Source: Zantedeschia hybrid cultivar
Lineage: Eukaryota; Streptophyta; Magnoliopsida; Alismatales; Araceae
Assembly: GCA_030544215.1 (NCBI GenBank)
Contig: JARZZO010000006.1
Location: forward strand, 45,670,501-45,734,500
Length of the DNA: 64,000 nucleotides
Reading direction: 5' to 3'
Shown here: positions 1-11,384 of the stretch, one piece after another
Layout: the number at the start of each line of letters is the position of its first letter
Numbering within the stretch: the first letter of the stretch is position 1
Made by a program: the position numbers and the translations under genes
The notes under the pieces: model-generated
Databases searched by the model: none
What the model saw: the letters and a program-made list of their open reading frames with translations, nothing else
Told to the model about the DNA's origin: nothing

Positions 1-908
1 ACATAAATCATTAAGAGAATGATTGTATCCTTACTCGATTAATCCTCATTGTGCATCATAGCAATATGATAGAATGAGGAATTGCACCTTATTAAGATAT
101 GATGCAATCCATAATAAGATTTGTCTAATAATTATCCTTTTGAACATGAGTATGAACATTAGATGTCCATACTTTAAAGATGGTTCCAAATAAGTTAGTG
201 TGTGTTTATATAAGATATGTAAACCAAATAATTCATATGAGCTGTGAATTATGAACAAACCTGATTTTAAAGTCAGGTACTATCGTGATGTGAATTTGTG
301 AATGTCTAAAGAGTTTGGACATTACAGTTATTGGCCAGACGATAATGAAATAATTGTCGTCCTGAAAGCTATCTTCTGTGAAGAGGAATATGTCCTCAAA
401 GAAGGCAGTGGGAGCTGATAAAAACTAGAAGATGTTCTAGATTCACAAGTTAACATAAGATTATTACATAATCTTTAGTTATTTGGAACCACTCATGACA
501 CACATCAGAGAGCTTCATAGATTTTTTAGATTCTCTCATTGACTAGAAGGATATGTTTGACATATCTGATTTAGCAAGGTGAGAGGAGCTCAAAATAGAT
601 TATGATCTAAAATCTATGATAATGATGCTCTCTGTCATTACAACTTTGAGATTGATAAGTTTATTAGAATTCTACTTATCTATACTGCTAATCATGAGAT
701 GATGACAGTTGGATCTTAAAAGCGTCCACTCAATGTGATTGAGGTAAAGATGTATATGATATACCTTTAAAGCTTTTAAAATGTCCAGGAAGCAAGTTAT
801 GATTTCAAAAGATTATTTTGAATCAAACTAAAACTTACCAAAGTTGTAATAAGAGTTTTTGACTTAATTGTCAGATATTACGTGATCATTAAGAATGTTC
901 ACGGACCG
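1..908 (+). pseudogene. Ty1/Copia pol remnant, integrase to RT (5' part)
   Basis: A heavily decayed Copia pol runs into the window from the left. Stretches can be read in shifting frames against the better copies in this window. Around 70-110 the integrase C-terminal RNR-like segment is visible. Around 300-420 there is a KEFGHYSYW...EEEYVLKEGSGS segment, and around 640-840 an RT segment resembling IRILL...ANHEM...EVKMYMIYL. There are many stops and frameshifts and no intact ORF. The same reading resumes after the inserted solo LTR: the codons before base 908 and after base 3641 join as one RT segment. This is the oldest-looking Copia copy here. Confidence 0.8.
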
Positions 909-997
909 TGTAAGGACTGAGGTTTCGGGTTCTGTATTTGGGTCGGGTTCGGGCCGGATCCCCTGGTGTGGACCCTGAGGGGTCTTGAGATTTCTGA

Positions 998-1334
998 CTG
1001 AATGACGTCAGTACTGCTCGACGCCTTTCAAAAGGCGTCAGGTTGTGTGGACGCCATTTAGGTCTGCTTGTTGTTGTGCCACGTGTGCGCCACGTGGGCG
1101 GGTTTCGGGTCGCGAGAGTACGGCCCCTGTCACATCGTCTGAACGGCGTCCATGCTGGTCGACGCGATTCAGACTGTGACCTCTGCGATGTCAGGGTACG
1201 GCGCCAGAGCATCGTCAGTACGGCCTGTCCTGTCGTCTGAACGGCGTCCGTGGAGAGTGACGCGTTTCAGACCGTTGCCAGTACGGCCCGTCCTGTCAGA
1301 CTGATTGGCGTCTGCCTCGATCGACGCGTTTTAG
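998..1334. repeat. 12-10-12 dyad array, 5' block of solo LTR
   Basis: Five inverted-repeat units lie at 998-1031, about 1031-1060, 1139-1172, 1237-1270 and 1301-1334. Each has a left arm like CTGAACGGCGTC, exactly 10 variable bases, and a right arm like GACGCGATTCAG. The second unit shares bases with the first. The function is unknown. Confidence 0.85.
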
Positions 1335-1890
1335 CCAGATTCAGATTGACCCCGCGAGCCTCCCCTTCTTTCCCTCATTTTAGCCTCCACTCTCTCTCTC
1401 TTCGCTCTCTCCGCCCTCTCCGACCCTCTTTTCCCCTTCCCTTCCTCTTCTTCCTCTTCCACCACTCCAACACCTCCCTACCTCTCACCTCTACCACCAC
1501 CACTTCCTTCGCGGCGTTCCATTCTCCGGACGGTGGCCGACGTCCCGGCGGAGTGGCGGCGTCCTCGGAGGTACCGTCGGCGGTCTGCGGTGCGGCGGGT
1601 CGGCGGCACGGAGCTTGGTGGAGTTCAAGAATCGGTAGGGGGACGAACCTTGCATGAATCGTGATTGTCTTGTGTATGTCTTCCTTGGCGTGGCATGATG
1701 TGTTTTGGGTTAGAACGAGCATGTTTAAGAGGTTTTCTTGTGGGAATGGTCGTGTTCGAAATCGTGGAATTGTAGCATGCTTATGGTAGTTGATCTCCCT
1801 TTCCTCCTCCCTCTGTTTTGGGGCATTTTCGGGGTGTTTGAGGTTAAGGGAGAGACCCTCGGGTCGAACCAGGGAACCAGATTTCTGGCG

Positions 1891-2248
1891 CTAAACGGCG
1901 TCGTGCCTGGTCGACGCCTTTTAGAAGGACGTCAGGGCAGTACGACGCCTTTTAGGGCAGAAACCTCCCTGTTCGAGGCTTCACGAGTTAGGGGTTCTGG
2001 CGCTAAATGACGTCATGGATGGACGACGCCTTTCAGAAGGACGTCGGGCCATCATGACGCCATTTAGGCAGGAAATCACCCCGACTGAGGGTCTGCAAAT
2101 CTTGAATTTCGGTGTGAATGGCGTCTGAGAGCTCTGACGCGTTTCAAACGGCGGCTTCCTAGGTGGACGTGATTTAAGGAATAATTTGATTATAATGAAC
2201 CTGTTTGAGGGTCTTGAATGGCGTCGACCTCGGTCGACGCAATTCAAG
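1891..2248. repeat. 12-10-12 dyad array, 3' block of solo LTR
   Basis: Seven more units of the same dyad lie at 1891-1924, 1928-1955, 2003-2036, 2040-2067, 2115-2147, about 2150-2180 and 2213-2248. The gap between GCGTC-type and GACGC-type arms is 10 bases in each, even where the arms have decayed. The last unit is close to a perfect palindrome because its gap also pairs. Confidence 0.85.
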
Positions 2249-3641
2249 ATAGGAATGCTTAACTCCTGTTATTTATCACATGTTTCACGATTGGATAGTT
2301 CGAATGCATGCTTTAAGCTGTACGCTGAGACGGAGATTACTGTGTGAATGGAATCATGTTGTGTGTATGTGTGCTTATGCGAATGTGGAATCGGAATAAC
2401 TATGGTTTACGTTTGTCACCATAGACCGATGGGGACAGGGTCATGGTGTCTGTGAGGCATTGTGCCGTACCGGTGGGAGAAGGGGTACATGTTGTGTTTT
2501 ACCTTTGGCTGAGGGAAGCTGGATCACCTTGAGCCCGTCGGGCCGGAGTAGCCAGTGTGCTATCCGAGGGGTTGCTGTTTGGTCTCAGCGGGTCGGAGTT
2601 TTTCCCTGTTTGTCGTGGCAGCTTCCGGCGCGTTTCTTGCTGTGGAGCTGGTTGTGGTACTGTTGGAGTTGTTTTACCCCTGTAGCCACTGGGCCTGATG
2701 TGACCTTTGATCAAGGTTACGAGTGGTACCCTTAGCCCTTTGGCCTGACGCAGCCCGGGAGGTTAGGGTTGTGGGTAGTTCCTGTAGCTTCGGCTTGACG
2801 GGGGTTCGCCGGTCCCCAGGGCCCTCCTGAAGCGCTAAGGCCTAGCGTGGAGGCAATCCGGTCGGTAGGACTGTAGTCTAGACTGCTTGTGTGCACACGT
2901 AGCTGGATAGTGGTGGTACACTGGTCCCAGCTAGTCCTAGTTTGACTCACTGCCTCACCCTACAGTGCCCCGGAACACTGTAGGGGCGGACAGGCGTGAG
3001 TAGTGGTGGTAGTGTTGTGAGGCGACGTTTGACATCGGTCGACAGTGTGGTTCAGTCGCTTTGTGGACTTTGGCTGTGAGACGTGACTCTGTGTTGGGTT
3101 CTTCGGGTTGCTTAGAACTGTTCCTGCTACACTGCTTACGCACTTGTTTCATATCAGATTTGGGTGCTATGTTTATTACTTTACTTAATTGCCATATATC
3201 CGTATTGTTGCACTTGTGGGTGTGTGAGTGGGAGGTAGGAGATCGGATAATCCCTACTGAGCCCAATTCTGGTGTGGCTCACTCCCTGCGGTTTCAGGTG
3301 TGGACCTGGTGGCATGTGGCGGCGCGTGGTGTCTTCTTGGTGTGCGGACCAGCAGCTGTCTCAGTTCCGGGGTATGCCCCGATGTTGTTGTACTTTACTT
3401 CTGCCTGTACTTCTTTAATTTGTTGGACCATGTAATTATTGTTGGACTGTATACGGACATTGTTATCTTCCTTCCTGTGCACTCGTTAGATCTTTGTAGT
3501 CCATGAGATTGTTATATTTAGCCTTGTTTAGCACTTACTCCTCCAGATGTGTTGTGTGAGATCCTGGTGTGAACCCGCAGTTAATGGGCCGATATCCATT
3601 TAGTGATCGGGTCTCCGGTCATAGGATGGCGGGTCGTTACA

Positions 3642-4486
3642 GACCGTGTGTGTTCAAAGAGGACAGTGGGAGTACGGTCGCTTTAGTAATGCTTTATGAT
3701 AATAATATCAAAGTCATTAAGAATGATTTAGGGATGCTACTATTAGTGAAAGCATTGTTAACCATAGTTTCCTCCATAATGGATTTAGTTATAATATCCC
3801 ACATATTGGAAATACGAATCTATTAAGATAGATCGGTGGGGATATTATATTGACCTGTATGTCAAGATGTTTAACATAAATTTCATAACAAATATCAATT
3901 GTTGAGATATGAAATTTATTCCTTTAAAGAAAAAGGTTCCTTAAAGGATACAGGAGTGAAATGCATCATTAAGCGCTTGAGAAGTGCTAAGGATGCATTC
4001 ACGTATATGGAGAGGGTGATTTGAAACTATGAGGTCACACTGACTCAAATTTCAAGTTAAGTAATGGATTCAACCTTCTAGTAGAAAGGAATGGATTGGA
4101 AGAGTTCTAATCCAGAACTCGATATTAAGTTGACGACATAAATAAGTGATATCGTTATTAGAACAGTATGAATGAAAAGGTTCATCCCTGAACTATATGT
4201 AGTTCGAAAAGGTCTCTGATACCATCCTGTCGTTGTAGGACAACAGTGGGAGCAATGAATTATGTGATCGAGCTATGGTCTCTTCAGAAGTTGCAGAATA
4301 TTTTGAGGCTCTTTCACAGGTTCGGAGATAAAGGATAAATAGGAAATAACGTAATGGAAAATATTCCATCTATAGATAATTTAGCAGATCCTTGACCAAG
4401 TCTTAGTCACAAACTTTTTGTGAGCATTACCTAGATTTGATGGAGATCAAATGCGAAGGTGATTGGCTTGAGTCCAAGTGAGAGAT
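3642..4486 (+). pseudogene. Ty1/Copia pol remnant, RT to RNase H (3' part)
   Basis: This continues the pol broken at 908. It opens with a PCVFKEDSGSTV-like RT segment in phase with the pre-insertion codons. Around 3970-4015 an IIKRLRSAKDAFTYMERV segment matches the family's ILKYLRRTKDMFLVYGGG region. At 4440-4470 it ends with an EGDWLESK-like C-terminus. A purine stretch, AAGTGAGAGAT, stands just before the LTR and is the polypurine tract. Frames change repeatedly, so no protein can be made. Confidence 0.8.
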
Positions 4487-6014
4487 TGATGGATATAGGT
4501 GTGCTCTAAGACATTCATATGGCACCTATTTCAATCTGATTCACTAATCAATGGCATTATATTCATTATGTAGATTGGCATATTTGTAATTGCGCATAAT
4601 GAAGTCTATGAATATGTGCAATAGTCATCAGATTATGATGAGATCATAATAATGAGACTGATGACTTATTAACACGTATTCTTAATTGTTTCTAGTCGTA
4701 GAATGTTTGAGAAGGACATCAAACATCCGGTAAGACTAGTACAGGTTATTCCAACTCATATGATGAGGGTGACTGATCTCGTTAGTTACTAGTGTGGAGA
4801 CACAATGGTAAACCTGTAGGTGCTCATTGGGGAATGAGTTCACTGAACTGATCCGACATGAATCGCCGAATAGTAATTTACCTGACTGTCAATCGGCTTG
4901 ATTCATCGTCACAGTGGCGTGGTTGATCCTTGGACTTGAGGCACCAAAGACACATTGTCGGTGGACTTCTGGACTTTGACCTTGACCTACGAATCCCTAT
5001 CTACGGGATCTCTAATAGTCAAGGATCGGGTCCAGCGGAAGACCTTCGAAGGTGATTGTGTGTTCAATAAAGGATCGTTCGCTCTCAGGTAACTGGAGAG
5101 AGAATGCTCTAGAATAGATCCGCAGGAGTCTCTGGCCAGAGCAGAAACAATATCAGAAATGTGGTTTTCAGATATTGTACAGCGGAGTCTGATTCAAGTG
5201 AGTTGACCATCTAGGGTTTGACAGTTGACCATACCCTAGGTTAACTAGAGAGCATGCGAACGAAGGATTATAGCCACGCGGTAACTGTGGACAGACAGGT
5301 TCCATGAGTGGATTGCTGAACCCCATTGCCTTCCAGGATCATGCGGTGTTGCTTGGCACCCAACTGGATCAGAAGTCTGACCGAATTTACATGCGATGTT
5401 AATTCGGTTAAGTAATTAGTTAATATCTAGATATTAATTAATTACAATAAGCCAATAACTAGTTATTAGACTTAACGGGCTGAAAACCGGACTGGTAAAT
5501 CGGCCTAGAGGGTCACACGCAATAAGATTCTCAGTCGGTGGTACATAAGTGGGATTTATATTAACTCGGGGACTTTTGTGAAAAGTCGCACCGACTTAAT
5601 ATATATATGCTAGCCGTCATCCCTCCTTTTTCTCTCCTCCTCTAGGCGCCCCGATCGAGGCGCCGGGATAGTCACCGTCTCCGCCGCTCGTGATTCTCGA
5701 AAGTCGGGAATTCCCGTCGGCGGGATTTCAGCACTCGTTGCGGCGACGGATCTTCAGCAGGCGAGCTGATACAGACGAGGGATCGAAGACGAATCACCGT
5801 GGAGGATCGCGTGGATACCGCTGGAGGTCGGACGCTTGTGCGGCTCACGGCATCACCTCGATGGAAGCGGATTCGAATCCGCACATGGTAATTAGATTTC
5901 GATCCGTTTTTCGGTTTGCGTTTTTCGTTCCGAATCGGATCAGCGGGCATCGGGCGGGATTAATTTTGTTCTTCGTTTCCGTTGCGTTCTTCGCGTCCCG
6001 CCCGGATCCCAACA
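4487..6014 (+). mobile_element. Copia 3' LTR, family C
   Basis: This 1,528-bp LTR directly follows the polypurine tract of the decayed pol. It has a degraded start (TGATGG instead of TGTTAG) and ends GGATCCCAACA. It shares blocks with the A and B LTRs, such as GAGTTCACTGAACTGATCCG and GGCCTAGAGGGTCACACGC. It abuts a Tat gag reading frame at 6015, so this Copia probably inserted into that gag; the left flank lies outside the window. Confidence 0.85.
5557..5608 (+). promoter_or_regulatory. TATA region inside an inverted repeat, LTR C
   Basis: The inner stem GACTTTT-GTG-AAAAGTC (5571-5587) is enclosed by outer arms TATATTAACTCGG (5557-5569) and CCGACTTAATATA (5591-5603). The AT-rich TATA-like run is part of the right arm. 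The start of transcription is not mapped. Confidence 0.6.
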
Positions 6015-6962
6015 TTTCAGAGAAAAGAACCATTCGTGGGCTGGTCCCTCTAAAGATCTCTTGAACAGAAAAGCCAACGACCTCTTATCGTTTTGCTAGA
6101 AGGATGAGTCGTACATGAACTCTTTCAAGTGAGTGAAGGGGTTACCAATACCGTTGTACTCTCGATACACTGGCATCTCAGAGGGTGGCAGGTGGAACAC
6201 AGGCAGACTTGGTAAATTGATCTCTGGTGAAGCTTTGACCCCCATCATCTTTTGGAGGTTGTTGAATTGTTCATCCATGCGCTCCATCTTTGCCAGCAAT
6301 GCTTGCGTGGTCGGATCAGCCTGGGGAGGAGGGGGAGGTGGAGGTACTTGATAGGCCTGTTGCCTAGAGTACGTAGGACAGGGAGGACAATAAAGTGGAG
6401 GTCCGGCAGAGCTTTCGCCATGCCCGATGGCATTTTGATAAGCAGGCGTCAGCGGTCTGACCGGTTGCCTAGAAGAGGAAGGTTGCGGCCCAACTGGCCG
6501 AGAAGTTGAGACATGGAGGCCTTCCATGGCCTGGTGAATGAAGGGAGGATGATGAGGAGGTTGTTGGGGGATGGCAGGGGGAGCCGCAGGGTTCGGCTCG
6601 ACAGACTGCATGGGCGTCTTCCCCTTCAAAATGGACTGGATCGCCTTGAACTGTTGAGGGTCCAGACGGGAGGCAAGAACTCCTAAAGCATTTACAAGAT
6701 CTGAGGGATCAGAAGATAAGGGATCATTCTGGTTCATGTCTCCCTCAAAGATAGGGTTAGGAACCGCATCCACATGCGGGGGAAGATCAGAATATTGATC
6801 ATGAGGGCAATGAAGAGGGGTTGGGACATTTCCCTCATATCAAACTGGACAAGGAAGAGAATTACGCGGGGCATCAGCATCTCCCCCGCTTTCAAAACGG
6901 TAATAGGAGTCACGAGGGGCATTAGCATCTCCCTCGTAGTGGACTATGGCGTCTGGGGCCAT
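6015..6962 (-). pseudogene. gag: Tat-lineage Gypsy gag, truncated
   Basis: The reading frame begins at an ATG at 6962 (MAPDAIVHYEGD...) and is cut by one TGA near 6840. From 6773 it stays open as 225 codons. The N-terminus repeats acidic segments of the type EGDANAP, GGDADAP and EGDMNQ. A proline-rich middle follows, then PEINLPSLPVFHLPPSEMPV and YNGIGNPFTHLKEFMYD. After a stop at 6096 the frame reads on as DKRSLAFLFKRSLEGPAHEWF, the start of the retrotransposon gag core. The frame ends at the family C LTR boundary at 6014. The long proline-rich N-terminus fits Tat/Athila-type gag. Pol of this copy is not in the window. Confidence 0.8.
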
Positions 6963-7476
6963 GCTCAGATCCCTACCTGATCGAAGTAGCATGATGTTAG
7001 ATTTTTTTCAGAGATTGGCAAACAAGTTGTACAGAGATTAAGCAAACAAGTAGATGTTTAACGTGATTTTAGGATTCCTTGTTGGGTTATTTGGATTTAA
7101 TTAAATCACAAATTCACTCAAGGGGTAGGATCCTAGTTTCAGTTCAATTTCCACTGTTATATTCTATGGCTTTCTCTCACAACGTTATGAAAATCTAACC
7201 GGGACTTCAATTGGTACAACCAGCCCGATGATCAAGGAGGAATACCTTGATTTTGGGGACTTACGAAGGTCTTTAACGCCAACTACTCTAGTCTGATCAA
7301 GGGACCGACCCAATCAGAGAGAGTTGAAGATGCCAAGAAGAGTGTTCCTAAGAAGAAGAGGGTGTTAGCCTCAGTGCGTATGACCTGCAGCCTGGATGGC
7401 CTCTAATGCTTAATACATAATGGGTAATAGCACACAGATCAAAAATCTGAGAACTGAAGGAAAAATAAGAAACTGT

Positions 7477-7622
7477 CTGAATCGTGTCGTTGTCGGTTGA
7501 CGCTATTCAAACAGAGCCTTATTCTTTTCGCAGAAGCTCAGGCAGCAGACAACAGAAAAATGAGAGTGAAAGGCGTCTGGGTTGGGTGACGCAGTTTGGA
7601 ATGTGTCGCTGCTCCTGGACGC
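7477..7622. repeat. 12-10-12 dyads in Tat upstream region (block 1)
   Basis: There are three units: GTGTC at 7484-7488 with GACGC at 7499-7503; GCGTC at 7573-7577 with GACGC at 7588-7592; and GTGTC at 7603-7607 with GACGC at 7618-7622. All have 10-base gaps. Confidence 0.75.
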
Positions 7623-8837
7623 GATTCCCCCTCAAAACAGGATAAAAACGATAAATAATCAGCTCATGCAAATCTTTTTTTTGTTTCAAATTTTAACAGG
7701 ATGATTTCATCAAATAAACAACTAAAATATCAATCAATCACACAATCTTTTATCACAAAATTAGCTTTTCAACTAATCAACGGGGAAGGCAAGATCTTGC
7801 CGCAGGCGTGTGCACGTGGTGCACGTAGGAATAACAACTAAACTAAAAGCTCACCAATTGGTGAGGGCGTGTCGAGAGACACATGTGGTAAACTGTGGGT
7901 GTCCGATTGATAACAGCAAGAACAAAGAATTAAAAAGATGGCGAGACCAAGTCCCACCGTGATCGCCAAGAAAGCTGTGAGTGCTTAAAATGGGTGTGTG
8001 ATTATCATGAAAATTATGTTGTTTAAGTGAAAAATAAAACCTATTAAAAAGAAACTAAGTGATGTGATCGCCAGAAACTTTTGACTGAAAAGTTCCAAAA
8101 GAAAGATTTGATCGCCTACTTGTTTTGACGTGGGAGATGTTGAGCTCTTGGTTCCCCTCCTTCAGCCGGCTGAAGAAAGAGAGCCCTTTTTATCCTTGTT
8201 CTTGCTCTGGCTGCTATTGAGTTTTGAGGATCGTCCAGATTCCTTGTTGTTCGTTGTTGATTCCCTCCCCTTGATTCTCCTTTGTACCTTGCAAGAAATA
8301 GAAAGAAATAAAGAACAATGATGAGAACTTAGGAAGAAGTAGTATCCATTGCAGAGAAAATTTTAAACATGCAACTGAACAGGTGAACTCACTTGTATGA
8401 TGGTCTTTTAAACCCCTTTAACAAATAGGTTTGGAAAACAATGCTAGTGTGCGTCTGTGTTGCATGGAGTGATGTGATGAAAAATGTAATGCTAATATGA
8501 TGAAAATGTGAGAAGAAAAATAAATGGGAAGTTAAGCTGGATGGCCCCTGGAAGCCTTGGTCTTGAGAGAATCTTGAATAGATGAAGAACGGATGCCGAC
8601 TCCTGATGGTAGCAGCACTCCGCTCCTTCAGCGTTCGGACGTCGTCAAGCTTCTTTGCTCCAATCACCACCAAAATAATTGCTAATCATCACTCAACATC
8701 ACTAACTGTCACTCGTCCAAAAAGCTGGGTATTTATAGACTTCTTTGCATTCGTGGATTTACATGAAGAAATCTTTGAAGTTTATCCAGCTTAACCAACA
8801 GATAAATACAGATTAATTCATCTTCATCTGTAATTAT

Positions 8838-9223
8838 CTAAAACGCGTCGCCCATGGGAGACACCTTTCAGGTAATTAAGATAAGGATAAACATCCGGGA
8901 AAAATTCATCATTACCTATAATCATCTAAAACGCGTCGCCTATGAGAGACGCCTTTTAGACTAATCAAGATAAAGATAAAGATCCGGAAGAGAGGTAGAA
9001 ACAACTTAGGAAACCTAAATGGCGTCATTCCTAACATACGTCTTTTAGCTAATTAATTAATTAATTAAAATTCAAATTTAAACATCAAAATAGGAATAAA
9101 CTCTAAATGGCGTCTACACAAGTCGACGTCTTTTAGACTTCTTCATATTTTAACTGAAATTTGAGTTAAAATTTATTTAATTGATTAACTTAAATTATGT
9201 CTGTTTGATTCGACACTATTTAG
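8838..9223. repeat. 12-10-12 dyads in Tat upstream region (block 2)
   Basis: There are five units at 8838-8871, 8926-8959, 9015-9048, 9103-9136 and about 9190-9223. Arms are like CTAAATGGCGTC and GACGTCTTTTAG, with exactly 10 bases between them. The first two units lie in an 88-bp partial duplication. Confidence 0.8.
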
Positions 9224-9335
9224 ACCCCAAAAAGATCAATAAAAATTAACCAATGATTAAATATCAGACCATTCTGAGGCATGATTATATGATATGAAAT
9301 TTACTCAAAATAATGTCAAAATTAACGTGTCTACA

Positions 9336-9811
9336 CCGGCGATGCCCCCGGCGCCGGCGACCTGCCCGGTGCTGGTGGGGCATAGGTTTGGGCAGGCCGA
9401 GCCCCATGATTCCCCTCTTTTTCTAGTTTTCTTTCTCAAAAACAAAAGAGTAAGAGTAGCCCCTTCATTCGGCCACCTTTTGTAGCTAACAGGAGCCGGC
9501 CACCGGGCCCGTGGGTGACTAGAGGAATCCTTGGTCACACCAGGATCTCCATCCACCACCCCTTCGCATGGGTAGGCCTGATTATGGCCGCACAAAACCA
9601 GATTCTTCGTCCGACGAAGAACAAAATTAACTATGGAAATAATTCAAAATTTTGCAGAATTAAATAATCAGAATTATTCATAAAATCTGTGTTCATCTTA
9701 TGAACACGGATCCAGCAAAAAGATTGAATGAGTGCATTGAATAATACACGGAATCATTAAATCAGAGACCGAAACGGGACGAGAAATAGTGGAACCTAGC
9801 TCTGATACCAC
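9336..9811 (-). mobile_element. Partial Copia B leader, second internal region of a chain
   Basis: This segment matches about 17140-17629, the leader next to the other B LTR. It includes the GCGCCGGCGACC block and the TTCATTCGGCCACC block. Just before the LTR at 9812 the minus strand carries the priming site GTGGTATCAGAGC. It is therefore the start of a second internal region sharing one LTR with the element on its right. It is cut at about 9335 next to Tat sequence. Confidence 0.8.
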
Positions 9812-11364
9812 TGTTGGGTTCTTGGGTTTCTCCGGATCTCTTGCGTAGCGAAAATAAAAAATAAAAATGGAGATCCGTTCCCATTTCGAAAATCGGAAAA
9901 ACCAGATTATCGGATAATCAGTTCTTACCGTGTGCAGATTAGAATCCACAACCGTTCGGTTCCGTCGGTGCGACACCGCAAGCCGTGCAAGCGCCCGGCC
10001 TCTAGCGAAGTCCACGCGATCCTCCCCGCGACGGATATCCTCGTGTTCCTCGTTCTTCGCAGCCCACGAAACCTCCACCGGTCGCCGCAACGATCGCTGC
10101 AATGCGCGGACGATTTCCCGTCGAACGAGAGTCGGAGAAGCGGCGGAGCAGATCTGGATATGTCTGGGACGCCAGAGAGATAGAGAAATAGAGGAGGGGC
10201 GGCTAGGGTTAGCAGCAGCTTGGCCTGCTCAGCCCGTTCGCTATGTTTTATACTAACCACGCGGTTTTTCATAAAAACCCCAAGTTTGTATAAAACCCAC
10301 TTATCTATCCATCGCCTTGAGAATCATTTGCATGTGACCCTCTAGGCCCAATTACCAGTCCGGTTAAAAGTCCAATAAGCCCAGTGACTCCTCACTAGCT
10401 TTATTAATCAATTAATAACTCTTTATTAATTAATTAATCAATCGAATTGATGTCACACATCGAATTTTACCGGGCCTCCGATCAAGTTGGGCGCCAAGCA
10501 ACACCGCGTGAACCCGGAAGGTATCGGGGTTAAGTAACCCACTCTTGAAATCTTTCTGCTAACAGTTACTGCGTGGATATAATCTTTCATTTGTACAATG
10601 CTCTCGAGTTAACTCAGGGTATGGCGTCCTGTCAAACCCTAACCGGTCAACTTACTTGGATTGGATGCCACTGATGAATATCAGAAAACTCCTTTCCCGA
10701 TATTATCGTCCGCCCTGGCCAGGGACTTCCGCGCATCCTTCCTAGAGCATTCTCTCTCATCGTACTGAGAGCGAATGATTCCTTATTGACACACAATTCC
10801 TTTCGACGGTATTCCGCTGTACCCAATCCTTGGCATTTTAGAATCCCGTGGCTAGAAATTCGTAAACCAAGGTCAAAACACAAAAGTCCACCGACAAGGT
10901 GTCCTTGGTGCCTCATGTCCGAGGACCATCCACGCAACTGCGACAATAGAATCAAGCTGGTTGACAGTGAGATACAATACCATCCAGCGATTCAGTCAGA
11001 TCAATTCAGTGAACTCATTCTCCAATGAGCACTTACAGATTCGCCTTAGTGTCTCCACACAAGTGACTTATGAGATTAGTCACCCTCATCATATGAGCAG
11101 GAGTAATCTGTACTAGTCTAATCGGATATCCGATGTCCTTCTCGGATATCCTCCGACTAGGAACGATTAAGAATATGTTTGTTTAAGTGATCAGTCTCAT
11201 TAGTATGATCTCATCATAATCTGATCACTATAGCACATATTCATGGACTTTATTATGAAACGATAATTAATGCGATTTACACATAATGAATATTATGCCA
11301 TTATATTAATAAATGAACGAGATTTACATAGTCAGATTGGCTTGTAGGCCACCTAAAACTAACA
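9812..11364 (-). mobile_element. Copia family B LTR shared by two internal regions
   Basis: On the minus strand this 1,553-bp LTR starts TGTTAGTTTTAGGTGGCC and ends GAACCCAACA. A polypurine tract (AAGTGGGAGAT on the minus strand, 11365-11375) precedes it, so it is the 3' LTR of the element to its right. A priming site follows on its other side, so it also serves as a 5' LTR. By eye it differs from the LTR at 17630 at scattered positions. Confidence 0.9.
10245..10296 (-). promoter_or_regulatory. TATA box in the arm of a long inverted repeat, LTR B
   Basis: GTTTTATAC (10245-10253) and GTATAAAAC (10288-10296) pair around an inner stem GGTTTTT-CAT-AAAAACC. On the minus strand the TATAAAA box occupies the right arm. 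The 18054 and 25504 LTRs have the same layout. Confidence 0.65.
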
Positions 11365-11384
11365 ATCTCCCACTTAGACTAAAG

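Larger units (their letters stand above)
909..3641 (+). mobile_element. Solo LTR of a Tekay/Del-like Gypsy, with TSD
   Basis: This 2,733-bp LTR starts TGTAAGGACTGAGG and ends GGTCGTTACA. It is flanked by the perfect 5-bp duplication GACCG (904-908 and 3642-3646). No internal region is present, so it is a solo LTR left by LTR-LTR recombination. The host site is the RT part of an old Copia pol. It matches the LTRs at 20521, 39956 and 58190; the one at 58190 is joined to a Tekay-type gag-pol, which gives the assignment. Short ORFs in its GC-rich part have no recognisable product. Confidence 0.93.
6963..9335 (-). mobile_element. Upstream (leader/LTR) region of the Tat element
   Basis: This non-coding stretch lies upstream of the minus-strand gag. 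I could not place the LTR end or primer binding site; there is no clear TGGTATCAGAGC or TGGCGCC on the minus strand. Part of it (about 7975-8330) matches 57837-58189. It contains eight 12-10-12 dyads like those of the Tekay LTRs, and an approximately 88-bp partial duplication at 8830-8990. It breaks off at about 9335, where Copia B sequence begins. ORFs here are short and unrecognised. Confidence 0.6.

Noticed and set aside
1250..1657. Host-gene-like ORF in the Tekay LTR (also seen at 20769, 40280 and 58541)
   Set aside because: It lies inside a repeated LTR, starts at different points in each copy, changes frame between copies and has no recognisable domain.
998..2248. loxP-like recombinase sites (34-bp dyads)
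   Set aside because: The size resembles 13-8-13 sites, but the gap here is variable in sequence and 10 bases long, and no tyrosine recombinase gene is present.
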